Assembly: GCF_022832375.1 (NCBI RefSeq)
Contig: NZ_JALHLG010000003.1
Span: 465,932 to 529,931, forward strand
Length of the DNA stretch: 64,000 bases
DNA from: Novosphingobium beihaiense
Lineage (GTDB): Bacteria; Pseudomonadota; Alphaproteobacteria; Sphingomonadales; Sphingomonadaceae
Direction: 5' to 3'
The position numbers and the translations under genes were made by a program. Shown here piece after piece: positions 17,385 to 25,947 of the stretch (position 1 is the stretch's first letter; each line of letters starts with the position of its first letter). The notes beneath the pieces are model-generated. The model did not search any database. It was not told the origin of the DNA and was given only the letters and a program-made list of their open reading frames with translations.

Positions 17385-18133
17385 AGCGCGCACGGATCTA
17401 TTATCGCGGCCGGGACGTGTGGGCCGTACTCGCCGAGAACGACACTGTTCTGGTTCTGCCGGACGGCACGAAGATCGCGGCGGAAGACGCGCAGTGGCTG
17501 CCGCCCGTGGTACCCGGCGCCGCGACCTATGCGCTGGGCCTGAACTATGCCGATCACAACAAGGAGCTGGGCTTCGCGCCCATGCTGGCGACGCCGCTGA
17601 TCTTCATGAAGGGCGGCAACTGCTTCGTCGGGCACGATGGCGACACGCCGCGCCCGGCGGACGGCAACCAGATGCACCCGGAGTGCGAACTCGTTGCCGT
17701 GATAGGCAAACCCGCGCGCGATGTGCCCGCCGACAAGGCGCTCGATTACCTGTCCGGCTATACCGTCGCCAACGACTATGCGATCCGCGAATATCTGGAG
17801 AACTTCTACCGCCCCAACGCGCGGGTGAAGAACCGCGATGCCACGACGCCGATCGGCCCGTGGATCGTCGATGCCGCCGACGTGCCGGACCCGCAGGCGC
17901 TTTCGCTGAAGACCACGGTCAACGGTGAAGTGGTGCAGGACGGATCGACCGGCGACATGATCATATCCGTCGCCGATCTGGTTTCCTACCTTTCCGGCGT
18001 CACCACGCTGATGCCCGGAGACATGATCCTGACCGGCACCCCGCAGGGCGTGCATTTCTGCAACCCCGGCGACACCGTGGTGTCCGAGATCGAAAACGTC
18101 GGGCGGCTGGTCAACCATCTGGTGCCGGCATGA
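17381..18133 (+). CDS. hpaG2: Fumarylacetoacetate-hydrolase-family decarboxylase, HpaG C-terminal-domain type
   Basis: A 250-residue FAH-family enzyme. It carries the metal-binding cluster HPECELVAVIG (about residues 101-111), the active-site loop SGYTVANDYAIREY and the conserved MPGDMILTGTPQGV. In the homoprotocatechuate pathway this domain decarboxylates 5-oxo-pent-3-ene-1,2,5-tricarboxylate to 2-hydroxyhepta-2,4-diene-1,7-dioate. The start is a GTG overlapping the preceding stop (GTGA) and preceded by GAGGAGG. The stop overlaps the next start (ATGA). The tight coupling with hpaG1 suggests equal expression and a heteromeric enzyme. Confidence 0.85.
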   Translation: MKRARIYYRGRDVWAVLAENDTVLVLPDGTKIAAEDAQWLPPVVPGAATYALGLNYADHNKELGFAPMLATPLIFMKGGNCFVGHDGDTPRPADGNQMHPECELVAVIGKPARDVPADKALDYLSGYTVANDYAIREYLENFYRPNARVKNRDATTPIGPWIVDAADVPDPQALSLKTTVNGEVVQDGSTGDMIISVADLVSYLSGVTTLMPGDMILTGTPQGVHFCNPGDTVVSEIENVGRLVNHLVPA

Positions 18134-18456
18134 GCCTCTATCAGCTCTCCAAACTGCTCTATGTTCTGAACCGCGACGATGCGGCGAAGGCGCTGTTCAA
18201 GAGCGAACCCGAAAAGCTGACCGAAGGCTTCCAGCTCACCGATGAAGAGCGCAAGGCCGTGCTCGATCACGATGTCGGGCTGCTCTACGTGCTGGGCGTG
18301 AACGGGCAGATCCTGATGCACTTCGCGGCGCTATGCGGCATTGCCTGGCCCGACTACCTGCAGGCCATGCGTGACGGGGTGACGAAATACGGCCCGGTGC
18401 GCGCCGGGCTCTATGCCATGACAACGGGCGCGGATGAAAAGGTGGCGGGCGTATGA
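18130..18456 (+). CDS. LigA-like small (alpha) subunit of a class III extradiol dioxygenase
   Basis: A 108-residue helical protein matching the LigA/protocatechuate 4,5-dioxygenase alpha-subunit family, including RDDAAKALFKSEPEKL, LTDEERKAVLDHDVGLL and LGVNGQILMHFAALCGI. It has no catalytic residues of its own. In LigAB-type enzymes this subunit covers the active-site mouth of the beta chain and shapes the pocket. It overlaps the genes on both sides by 4 bp, so its product is made together with the catalytic subunit encoded next. Homoprotocatechuate pathways with a one-subunit HpaD lack such a gene, which makes it notable here. Confidence 0.8.
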   Translation: MSLYQLSKLLYVLNRDDAAKALFKSEPEKLTEGFQLTDEERKAVLDHDVGLLYVLGVNGQILMHFAALCGIAWPDYLQAMRDGVTKYGPVRAGLYAMTTGADEKVAGV

Positions 18457-19271
18457 GTCTTGTCTTCACAGCCGTATGCAGTCACGCGCCGGGGATCACC
18501 GCGCGGGCCGACATGGCAGAGCCTGCGGATCGCGACGCGCTCTACGCCGCGATGGACGACCTGCGCGAGCAGCTTGAGGCGGCAAAGCCCGATGCGGTAA
18601 TCATTCTGGCTGCCGAGCACTTCGCCAATTTTTTCATGAACAACATGCCCGCCTTCGCGATGGGCATGGGCGAGACTTATTCGGGGCCCATCGAGGACCC
18701 GGACTGGCTGAAAATCCCCAGGCGCGAAGTGCGCGGCGCGCCTGATCTGGGCAAGCGGCTGATCGCCGAAATGCTGCAGACCGTGGATGTCGCCTATGCC
18801 GAGGAATGGCAGTTCGACCACGGCATCATCGTGCCGCTGCACCTGCTCGATCCTGAAAACACAATGACGGTGATCCCCGCCAACATCAATTGCCAGGGCC
18901 CGCCGCTTACCCCGCTGCACCGCGCCTGGGCCTTTGGCGAGGCGATCCGCCGCGCGGCGGACGCCGTGCCCGAGCGCATCGCGCTCATCGCCACGGGCGG
19001 CATCTCGCACTGGCCCGCCACGCCCGACAGCGGCAAGATCAACGAGGCATGGGACCGCGATTTCCTCGATCGCTGGCTGGCGAACGACAAGGACCGTATG
19101 CTCGCCTATACCGATGAGGAAACCTACCGCGACGCCGGACAAGGCGGCTTTGAAATCCGCACTTTCATCACCGCCGCCGCCGCCGCGCGCGGCAAGGGCA
19201 CGCTGCAGTTCTTCCGCCCGATCCCGATCTTCGCGGTAAGCTGCACGGTCGCCACGATGGAAGTCGTATAA
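18453..19271 (+). CDS. Class III (LigB/MhpB-like) extradiol ring-cleavage dioxygenase, catalytic subunit
   Basis: A 272-residue non-haem Fe(II) dioxygenase that opens a catecholic ring next to the two hydroxyls. By motif, His11 (CSHAPG), His56 (AAEHFANFF) and Glu234 (GGFEIRTF) are the iron ligands, and His123 (FDHG) and His186 (GGISHWP) the acid-base pair, matching LigB. Segment order and the ending FFRPIPIFA resemble MhpB, the 2,3-dihydroxyphenylpropionate dioxygenase, more than enteric HpaD. It overlaps the LigA-like gene (ATGA), so a two-subunit enzyme is expected. The downstream hpaF, hpaH and hpaI genes argue for 3,4-dihydroxyphenylacetate as substrate; a related catechol such as a dihydroxyphenylpropionate or caffeate derivative is the alternative. 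Confidence 0.85.
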   Translation: MSLVFTAVCSHAPGITARADMAEPADRDALYAAMDDLREQLEAAKPDAVIILAAEHFANFFMNNMPAFAMGMGETYSGPIEDPDWLKIPRREVRGAPDLGKRLIAEMLQTVDVAYAEEWQFDHGIIVPLHLLDPENTMTVIPANINCQGPPLTPLHRAWAFGEAIRRAADAVPERIALIATGGISHWPATPDSGKINEAWDRDFLDRWLANDKDRMLAYTDEETYRDAGQGGFEIRTFITAAAAARGKGTLQFFRPIPIFAVSCTVATMEVV

Positions 19272-19287
19272 TGGGGGAGATCCTGTA

Positions 19288-19677
19288 ATGGCCCACGTCA
19301 CCATCGAATGGACCGCTAATCTGGAGGGTGAGTTCGATCTTCGCGCCCTGATGGAACTGGTGGCCGAAGACATGCGCGAACGGGCGGACGGCGTGTTCCC
19401 CGTGGGCGGCATCCGCGTGCGTGCCTACCGCGCGGACGAATATGTGATCGCCGACAATGCCGGGCCGGATGACGCTTTCGTCAATCTGGACGTGAAGATG
19501 GGCGCCGGGCGCAGCGCCGAATTCCGCCAGCGCTATTTCGATGCCCTGTTCGAACGCGTTTCCGCCTTTTTCGGAGACCTGTTCGAACGCCGCCCCCTGG
19601 CGCTTTCGATGTATGTCGAGGAAGCCTCGGGCTGGAAGAAGAACTCCATCCACCAACGCTTGAAGAAAGCCCTGTAA
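19288..19677 (+). CDS. hpaF: 5-Carboxymethyl-2-hydroxymuconate delta-isomerase-like protein lacking the N-terminal proline
   Basis: A 129-residue member of the CHMI branch of the tautomerase superfamily. The pattern [30 protein letters not shown] and [11 protein letters not shown] matches HpaF over its full length. HpaF moves a double bond in the oxidised ring-cleavage product. The known catalytic base is the proline exposed after Met removal; here the second codon is GCC, giving Met-Ala-His rather than Met-Pro-His. GGGGGAGATCC before the ATG makes this start firm, so the change is real unless it is a sequencing error. It lies between the dioxygenase (16 bp upstream) and hpaH (1-bp overlap). 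Activity may be reduced, altered or carried by another residue. Confidence 0.75.
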   Translation: MAHVTIEWTANLEGEFDLRALMELVAEDMRERADGVFPVGGIRVRAYRADEYVIADNAGPDDAFVNLDVKMGAGRSAEFRQRYFDALFERVSAFFGDLFERRPLALSMYVEEASGWKKNSIHQRLKKAL

Positions 19678-20483
19678 TGCCCCTGGATCAGGCCACTATC
19701 GAAGAGCTTGCCGCCCGTCTGGAGCAGGCCGAGCAGAACCGTACGCAGATCGGGCAATTCTCGCTCGAACATCCGCAGATGACGCTGGAAGACGGCTATG
19801 CCGTCAGCCGCGCCTGGGTAAACCAGAAGATCGCCGCCGGGCGCAAGGTGATCGGCCACAAGATCGGCCTGACCAGCCGCGCCATGCAGCGCTCTTCCAA
19901 CGTCAACGAGCCCGATTTCGGCACGCTGCTGGACGATATGCTGTTCATGGACGGCACCGACATTCCCATTGCCCGCTTCATCGAGCCGCGCGTGGAAGTG
20001 GAACTGGCCTTCATCCTGAAGCACCCGCTCAAGGGCCCGAACTGCACGCTCTACGATGTGCTGAACGCCACCGATTACGTGACCCCCGCGATCGAGATCA
20101 TCGATGCCCGCATCGAACGGATCGACAAGGCCAGCGGCGTGACCCGCAAGGTCTACGACACGATTTCGGACAATGCCGCCAATGCCGGCATCGTGCTGGG
20201 CGGCCGCCCGGTAAAGCCCGATGCGGTGGACCTGCGCTGGGTATCCGCCCTGCTCTATCGCAATGGCGTGATCGAGGAATCGGGCGTCGCGGCGGCCGTG
20301 CTCAACCACCCGGCCAATGGCCCGGCCTGGCTGGCGAACAAGCTGGCCCCGCACGGCGAACATCTGGAGCCGGGGCAGATCGTGCTGGGCGGCAGCTTCA
20401 CCGCGCCGGTCTTTGCCCGCCCCGGTGACAGCTTCCACGTCGACTACGGCCCGATGGGCTCGATCTCGGTGCGCTTCGCATGA
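19677..20483 (+). CDS. hpaH: 2-Oxo-hept-3-ene-1,7-dioate hydratase
   Basis: A 268-residue hydratase of the HpaH/MhpD family, nearly the same length as the E. coli enzyme (267). It adds water to 2-oxo-hept-3-ene-1,7-dioate to give 4-hydroxy-2-oxoheptane-1,7-dioate. The acidic metal-binding run [12 protein letters not shown] (about residues 102-113) and the [12 protein letters not shown] segment are intact. FVLGG-type residues near the C-terminus ([19 protein letters not shown]) are conserved. The start codon overlaps the hpaF stop by one base (TAATG), and its stop overlaps the aldolase start. This is one of the most diagnostic genes of the operon, since it supports a seven-carbon dicarboxylic intermediate and hence a phenylacetate-type substrate. 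Confidence 0.88.
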   Translation: MPLDQATIEELAARLEQAEQNRTQIGQFSLEHPQMTLEDGYAVSRAWVNQKIAAGRKVIGHKIGLTSRAMQRSSNVNEPDFGTLLDDMLFMDGTDIPIARFIEPRVEVELAFILKHPLKGPNCTLYDVLNATDYVTPAIEIIDARIERIDKASGVTRKVYDTISDNAANAGIVLGGRPVKPDAVDLRWVSALLYRNGVIEESGVAAAVLNHPANGPAWLANKLAPHGEHLEPGQIVLGGSFTAPVFARPGDSFHVDYGPMGSISVRFA

Positions 20484-21238
20484 CGAGCTTCAAGGACAGG
20501 CTGGCCGCGGACGGCCCCGCCCTGCTCGGCCTGTGGCAGGCGCTGGCGAACAACTACACCGCCGACATCTGCGCGCGCGCGGGATATGACTGGCTGCTGT
20601 TCGACGGCGAACATTCGCCCAACACCGCGCAGACCCTGCTGGGCCAGCTGCAGGCGGTGGCGCCCTTCGATGCCGAGCCCATCGCCCGCGTGCCTTCGGG
20701 CGATCCGGTACTGATCAAGCAGTATCTCGACATCGGCTTCACCACATTGCTGGTACCCATGGTGGATACGGCGGAGCAGGCCGCCGCGATCGTTTCGGCC
20801 AGCCGCTATCCCCCGCACGGCATTCGCGGCGTGGCCAGCGCCACCGCGCGCGCCACCGGCTTCGGCACGGACGGCGCCTATCTTAAAGAGGCGGCGGAGC
20901 GGATCACCCTGATCGTGCAGATCGAAAGCCGCGCCGCGCTGGAAAACATCGATGCGATTGCCGCCACACCCGGCGTCGATGCCCTGTTTATCGGCCCGGC
21001 GGACCTTTCCGCCTCGCTCGGCCACCTGGGCAATCCCACCCATCCCGAAGTGCAGCAGGCGATTTCCCACGCCAAGGCACGCATCGATGCCGCCGGCAAG
21101 CCCGCAGGCATATTTGCCCTCTCGCCAGATGACGCGAAGCACCGTATGGTTGATCAATTCCGATTTATTTCGATTGGAACTGACATCGGTCTCTTGCTGA
21201 AAGGCGCACAGGGGCTGATCGCGTCGGTAAAGAATTAA
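20480..21238 (+). CDS. hpaI: 4-Hydroxy-2-oxoheptane-1,7-dioate aldolase
   Basis: A 252-residue class II pyruvate aldolase of the HpcH/HpaI family that splits 4-hydroxy-2-oxoheptane-1,7-dioate into pyruvate and succinate semialdehyde. Catalytic and metal residues sit at the same numbers as in E. coli HpaI: His45 (DGEHSPN), Arg70 (IARVPSG), Glu149 (QIESRAA) and Asp175 (IGPADLS). ATGA overlap with hpaH couples translation. It closes the pathway. The semialdehyde must then be oxidised, perhaps by the aldehyde dehydrogenase at 13177 or by one outside the window. A related KDR/2-keto-sugar aldolase activity is possible in this family but less likely given the operon. Confidence 0.9.
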   Translation: MTSFKDRLAADGPALLGLWQALANNYTADICARAGYDWLLFDGEHSPNTAQTLLGQLQAVAPFDAEPIARVPSGDPVLIKQYLDIGFTTLLVPMVDTAEQAAAIVSASRYPPHGIRGVASATARATGFGTDGAYLKEAAERITLIVQIESRAALENIDAIAATPGVDALFIGPADLSASLGHLGNPTHPEVQQAISHAKARIDAAGKPAGIFALSPDDAKHRMVDQFRFISIGTDIGLLLKGAQGLIASVKN

Positions 21239-21252
21239 AGGGAGAGAGATTG

Positions 21253-22878
21253 ATGATCAGCCGCCGCCAGCTCATCGGCACTGCGGGCGTTGCCGCGCCT
21301 GCCCTCGCTTTCCCGGCCGTTCTGAAAGGCGCCGCTCCCGATGCCCCGCTCGCCACCTGCGCGCAGGGCAAGCTGAAGGGGACTGTCGAAAACGGCGTTC
21401 TGGTCTTCAAGGGCGTGCCTTATGGCGGCCCGGTCTCTGGCCCGGAGCACCGCTTCCGCGCGCCGCCGCCGCCCGAAAGCTGGACCGGCGTGCGCGATGC
21501 CACAAAGCTTGGCCCGGTAGCACCGCAACCACCGGGCGGCTTCTTCGGCCCCGGCGCAAAGATCGGCGAGGATTGCCTCGTCCTCAATGTCTGGACCCCG
21601 GCGCTGGATGGCAGGAAGCGCCCGGTCATGGTCTATCAGCATGGCGGCGGCTTTCTGGTCGGATCGGGCGGCGCCCCCTGGCAGGACGGCGGCGCGCTGG
21701 CCCGCCAGTATGACGTGGTGGTGGTGCAATCCAACCACCGGCTGGGCCTGATGGGCTACCTCTATCTCGGCGAGCTGCTTGGCCCGGAATATCAGGGCAA
21801 TCAGGGGCTGCTCGATCTCGTCGCCGCCTTGAGGTGGGTGAACATCAACATCTCCCAGTTCGGCGGCGATCCCGACAATGTGATGATCTTCGGCGAGAGC
21901 GGCGGCGGCGGCAAGACCGCCAGCCTCTATGCCATGCCCGCCGCCGAGCCCTATTTCCACAAGGCCTCCATCGAAAGCCCCATCGGCCCCGGCCGCCAGA
22001 CGGTGGAAGGTGCCGCCGCGACCGCGCGCAAAGTGGTGGAACGTCTGGGGCTGAGCGACCCGAAGGACATCCTGACCCTGCCGCTGGACGCACTGATCAA
22101 GGCGCAGATGGGCAATGGCCCCAACCTGCCGCCGGGCGCGGTCATGAAAGACCCGCCGAAGGACTATCAGCCCGGCATCGACTTCTGGCCATTCATCGAC
22201 GGCGCCATCCTGCCGATGGAACCTTTCCTGTGCAGCGCCCCGGCCATCTCCGCCAAAAAGCCGCTGATCGTGGGCGGTTGCAAGGATGAGAGCGTCTTCT
22301 TCTATCAGGGCGACGCAAGCGTCTTTTCGCTGGACATAGCAGGCCTGAAGAGCCGCCTCACCCCGATATTCGGCGACAGCACCCAAGCGTGGATCGACAC
22401 GTTCCGCAAATCGCGGCCCGAAGCCACGCCCTCGCAACTGTTCATCGCCATCACCACGGCCAGGCCCTGGCGCGCCTATGCGACCGAGATCGCGGAGGCC
22501 AAGGCAAAGGAAGGCATTGCGCCGGTCTATAGCTACATCCTCGATTACCCCTCGCCCCAGAAGGTGCGCGGCACGGATTTCGCGGAAGGCTCTCCGCACG
22601 CCTCCGACATTTCCATGAAGTTCGACACCGCGCCGATGTTCGGCCCCAAGGACCCGCGCCGCCTCGCCACCGCGCACAACATGAGCGAGATGTGGGCGAC
22701 CTTCGCCCGCACCGGCGTGCCTGCGGCCAAGGGCCAGCCGGAATGGAAACCCTATACGCTCGACAAGCGCGAGGTGATGATCCTGGACGGCGAGTGCAGC
22801 CTTGAAAGCGATCCGGAATCCCTGGAACGCCAGTTCTTCGAAACCCAGCCGGACGCCATTCGCGAAAAAGGCCTTTGA
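21253..22878 (+). CDS. Exported type-B carboxylesterase
   Basis: A 541-residue alpha/beta hydrolase of the carboxylesterase type B (COesterase) family. The nucleophile elbow is FGESGGGGK (about residue 214) and the oxyanion hole QHGGGF (about residue 131). The family motif EDCLVLNVW is present. The N-terminus SRRQLIGTAGVAAP is a twin-arginine-like signal, so it should act in the periplasm. The ATG at 21253 follows GGGAGAGAGAT; a TTG just before is unlikely. It starts 14 bp after hpaI on the same strand and probably belongs to the operon. Enzymes of this class cleave aryl and acyl esters; hydrolysis of a caffeoyl or feruloyl glycoside ester would supply the hydroxycinnamate genes further right (inference). 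Confidence 0.85.
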   Translation: MISRRQLIGTAGVAAPALAFPAVLKGAAPDAPLATCAQGKLKGTVENGVLVFKGVPYGGPVSGPEHRFRAPPPPESWTGVRDATKLGPVAPQPPGGFFGPGAKIGEDCLVLNVWTPALDGRKRPVMVYQHGGGFLVGSGGAPWQDGGALARQYDVVVVQSNHRLGLMGYLYLGELLGPEYQGNQGLLDLVAALRWVNINISQFGGDPDNVMIFGESGGGGKTASLYAMPAAEPYFHKASIESPIGPGRQTVEGAAATARKVVERLGLSDPKDILTLPLDALIKAQMGNGPNLPPGAVMKDPPKDYQPGIDFWPFIDGAILPMEPFLCSAPAISAKKPLIVGGCKDESVFFYQGDASVFSLDIAGLKSRLTPIFGDSTQAWIDTFRKSRPEATPSQLFIAITTARPWRAYATEIAEAKAKEGIAPVYSYILDYPSPQKVRGTDFAEGSPHASDISMKFDTAPMFGPKDPRRLATAHNMSEMWATFARTGVPAAKGQPEWKPYTLDKREVMILDGECSLESDPESLERQFFETQPDAIREKGL

Positions 22879-22890
22879 GGAGTGACCGCC

Positions 22891-23412
22891 ATGACCCGCA
22901 AGTTCATCGCCGCCCTGCCGCTCGCGTTTTCGCTCGCGGCCTGTTCCACGCTCGCCGGTCCGCCCGCTGTGGCGCAGGATGCGGTGACGCCCGCTGCCGA
23001 TGTGGATGCACTGTTCACCGATCCGGACCCGAAGCTCAACGCCAACAAGCAGGCCGCCTGGCACATCATGAAGGATCTGCTGGAAGCCGGGCACTGGGAG
23101 CTGGCGGACAAGTGGATGACCGAACGCTACATCCAGCATAACCCCAATGTGGCAAGCGGGCGGCAGACCGTGGTCGATTTCTTCAACGGCCTTGGCATCG
23201 AGCCCAAGCCGATACCGGAACACCTCTCCACCCCGGTGGTGCAGGTCGTCGCCGAGGGGGACTATGTTGTCGTGGTTTCGGCATCGCAGCAGCCCGTGCC
23301 TGGCGATCCTGACAAGACTTATACCACGAGCTGGTTCGACATGTGGCGTTTTGTCGACGGCAAGGCCGACGAGCACTGGGACAACGCGACGATGACGCCC
23401 AAGCCGGAATAA
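22891..23412 (+). CDS. SnoaL-like (NTF2-fold) lipoprotein
   Basis: A 173-residue protein with a lipoprotein signal (lipobox SLAAC, about residue 20) and one SnoaL/NTF2-like domain, seen in WHIMKDLLEAGHWELADKWM, YIQHNPNVASGR and WFDMWRFVDGK. Such small cone-shaped domains bind hydrophobic ligands and some act as cyclases or isomerases. Many sphingomonad catabolic clusters contain one of unknown role. GAGGAG lies 8 bp before the ATG at 22891 and the gene follows the carboxylesterase by 12 bp. It is predicted to be anchored in the periplasm beside the esterase and rhamnosidase. No reaction can be assigned. Confidence 0.7.
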   Translation: MTRKFIAALPLAFSLAACSTLAGPPAVAQDAVTPAADVDALFTDPDPKLNANKQAAWHIMKDLLEAGHWELADKWMTERYIQHNPNVASGRQTVVDFFNGLGIEPKPIPEHLSTPVVQVVAEGDYVVVVSASQQPVPGDPDKTYTTSWFDMWRFVDGKADEHWDNATMTPKPE

Positions 23413-23443
23413 CCGGCTGGCAAGACAGGAAGAGGACGAGAGG

Positions 23444-25831
23444 ATGCCCGCAAGGCTTGCCCGGCGCAGCATGATGGCCGCCCTACTGGCCACCAGCGCC
23501 GCCGCCCCCGCCATGGCCGATGCCGAGTGGATATCGCATCCCGCGATCACCGGGCCGGAGCAGCGGAGCGAGGCGGTATCGCTGCAGTTCCGGCGGGAGA
23601 TAGACCTTGCCGAAGTGCCCGCCAGCCTGACCATCGATGTCAGCGCGGACAACCGCTATGTGCTCTATGTCAATGGCGAGCGGGTGGATGCGGGCCCTTC
23701 GCGCGGGGATCTGGCGCACTGGCGCTTTCGCCGGATGGACATTGCCCGGTTCCTGAAGCCGGGCCGCAACGTGATCGCAGCACAGGTCTGGAACGACGGC
23801 AAGGCCGCAGGCGTCGCGCAGATTTCCGCGCGCACCGGCTTTCGGCTGGATGTGCCGGAGGGCGGAAAGCTGGCCGATGAACTGGACAGCGGCCCTTCGT
23901 GGCAAGTGCGCATCGATGGCTCGCGCACCGTCACCCCGGCCCAGCCCGGCCTGATGAAAGTGGTGGGGTGGGACAAGTATTACGCCGCCCCGCCGCCCGA
24001 AACGCGCGATGCCGCGCTGATGGCGCCCGGCTGGAACACCGCCAGCGAACAGCTTGCCGACTGGAAGAGCGCCGCCCCCGCACTGGCTCCGGGCGAAACC
24101 GCGCCCTGGCACCTTGTGCAGGACCGTCTGCCGCAGGCCCGGCTGACGCCGCTGGACGGCGGCAAGCTGGTGCGGGCCACGGGCGTTTTCGGGCGCCACT
24201 TTCCCGACAAGCCGCTGACCATCCCAGCCCACACCGATGCCACGCTGCGGCTGGACATGGGGGCCATGCGCGCCGCCTATCCCCGCCTTGTCACCAGCGG
24301 CGGTAAGGGCGCGACGATCGATGTAACCTATGGCGAAGCGCCCTATGGCAAAGATCTGCACTATCTGCCCGATCGCGGCGATGCGCAGGATGGCTGGATT
24401 CTGGGCCTGACCGATCACTTCCGGCCCGGCGGCGGGCAGAAGGAGGCGTTCTCTCCGTTCTGGTGGCGCGCCTGGCGCTATGCCGAACTGACGATCCACA
24501 CCGAAGACCAGCCGCTCAAGCTGGAATCCTTCACCCGCACCGGCACCGGCTATCCCTTCGACACCCGTGCCGCGTTCAAAAGCGACGATCCCGATCTCAA
24601 CCGCATCTGGCAGATCGGCTGGAACACGGTGCAGCTCGATGCCCATGAAACCTACATGGACACCGCCTATTGGGAGCAACTGCAATACGTGGGCGACACG
24701 CGCATTCAGGCGCTGGTCTCCTATGCCGTATCGGGCGACGCGCGGCTGGCGGAGCAAGCGGTGGAAGCCTTTGCCGCGTCCGAAAAGGACGGGCTGATCC
24801 AGTCCCGCTGGCCTGCCAATGTCTATCAGTCGATCCCGCCTTTCGCATTGTTGTGGGTGGGGATGCTGCACGATTACTGGATGTACCGGCCCGATCCCGC
24901 CCCGGTGCGCGGGGTGCTGCCGGTGATGCGCTCCTCGCTCGACTGGTATCAGCGCTATGTTCAGCCGGACGGGCTTGTCGGCACCACATCGGGCTGGGAA
25001 TTCATCGACTGGCGCGACGGCATCAGCAATTATCCCGAGACCAAAGACCCGCGCGACACCGAACGGTGCATCATCTCGATGATGTATCTGGGCGCACTGC
25101 GGCAGGCGGGCGATCTGGAAAGCGCTCTGGGCGATCCCGCGCGCGCGCAGGATGACCGTACTCGCGCCGCCCATATGACTCAGGCGGTGCGCAGCCAGTG
25201 CTGGTCTTCCGAAAAAGGCCTGTTCGCTGACCAGCCCGCGAAAACATCGTTCAGCCAGCACGCCAATATTCTGGCGGTGCTCTATGACGTCGCGCCGCCG
25301 GAAAGCCGCAAGGCCTTGCTGGAAAAGGTTCTGCTGCCCGGCCAATGGCCGCAGGCGCCCGAAGGCATCACGCCCGCCACCTTCTATTTCGATTTCTACC
25401 TTGCCCGCGCGCTGAACCATGCCGGGATGGGAGACGATTACCTGCATATCCTCGCCCCGTGGCGCCAGATGCTGCAGCAGCATTTCACCACATGGCCGGA
25501 ACAGCCCGATCCCACCCGTTCCGACAGCCACGGCTGGTCCGCGCATCCCACGTTCGATCTGCTGACCATTGTCGCCGGGATCGAACCGGCCGCGCCCGGC
25601 TTTGCGAAAGTGCGCATCGCGCCGCATCTGGGCCCGCTCAGGACGCTCGATGCGACATATGCGCATCCCAGAGGGCCGATCCATGTGCGCTATGGCAAGG
25701 ACGCCGGCGGCAGCTTGTCCGCCGACATCGCCATGCCCGCAGGACTGAGCGGCGATTTCGAATGGCACGGCAACACCCGCCCGCTTTCTCCCGGCGAGAA
25801 CCATCTGCAAATTCCGGCATCCGGCGGCTGA
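23444..25831 (+). CDS. Secreted alpha-L-rhamnosidase (GH78-type)
   Basis: A 795-residue secreted enzyme. A signal peptide (to about residue 25, PAMA) is followed by a jelly-roll sugar-binding domain (SADNRYVLYVNGERV), a second beta domain, a six-hairpin (alpha/alpha)6 barrel and a C-terminal beta sandwich. The barrel includes DTAYWEQLQYVGDTR (about residues 405-419), the counterpart of the acidic catalytic region of GH78, and STSGWEF/IDWRDG with the putative general acid and base. It should remove terminal alpha-L-rhamnose from plant glycosides. It ends the plus-strand run that begins with the aromatic operon, 31 bp after the SnoaL-like gene. A second, unrelated rhamnosidase (GH106) is at 28696. 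Confidence 0.85.
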   Translation: MPARLARRSMMAALLATSAAAPAMADAEWISHPAITGPEQRSEAVSLQFRREIDLAEVPASLTIDVSADNRYVLYVNGERVDAGPSRGDLAHWRFRRMDIARFLKPGRNVIAAQVWNDGKAAGVAQISARTGFRLDVPEGGKLADELDSGPSWQVRIDGSRTVTPAQPGLMKVVGWDKYYAAPPPETRDAALMAPGWNTASEQLADWKSAAPALAPGETAPWHLVQDRLPQARLTPLDGGKLVRATGVFGRHFPDKPLTIPAHTDATLRLDMGAMRAAYPRLVTSGGKGATIDVTYGEAPYGKDLHYLPDRGDAQDGWILGLTDHFRPGGGQKEAFSPFWWRAWRYAELTIHTEDQPLKLESFTRTGTGYPFDTRAAFKSDDPDLNRIWQIGWNTVQLDAHETYMDTAYWEQLQYVGDTRIQALVSYAVSGDARLAEQAVEAFAASEKDGLIQSRWPANVYQSIPPFALLWVGMLHDYWMYRPDPAPVRGVLPVMRSSLDWYQRYVQPDGLVGTTSGWEFIDWRDGISNYPETKDPRDTERCIISMMYLGALRQAGDLESALGDPARAQDDRTRAAHMTQAVRSQCWSSEKGLFADQPAKTSFSQHANILAVLYDVAPPESRKALLEKVLLPGQWPQAPEGITPATFYFDFYLARALNHAGMGDDYLHILAPWRQMLQQHFTTWPEQPDPTRSDSHGWSAHPTFDLLTIVAGIEPAAPGFAKVRIAPHLGPLRTLDATYAHPRGPIHVRYGKDAGGSLSADIAMPAGLSGDFEWHGNTRPLSPGENHLQIPASGG

Positions 25832-25947
25832 GCCCGGGCGTGGACGGCCGTTCCGGCGCAGCCTAACCAGTCAACACCGGCCTTGCGGAGCCCCCCGGGC
25901 GAGCGCAAGGATGCGGCTTACCCCACAATCCAAGACGAACACGCGTC

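Noticed and set aside
21235..23652. Long minus-strand frame opposite the carboxylesterase and SnoaL-like genes
   Set aside because: Contains no protein family features and overlaps three clear plus-strand genes.
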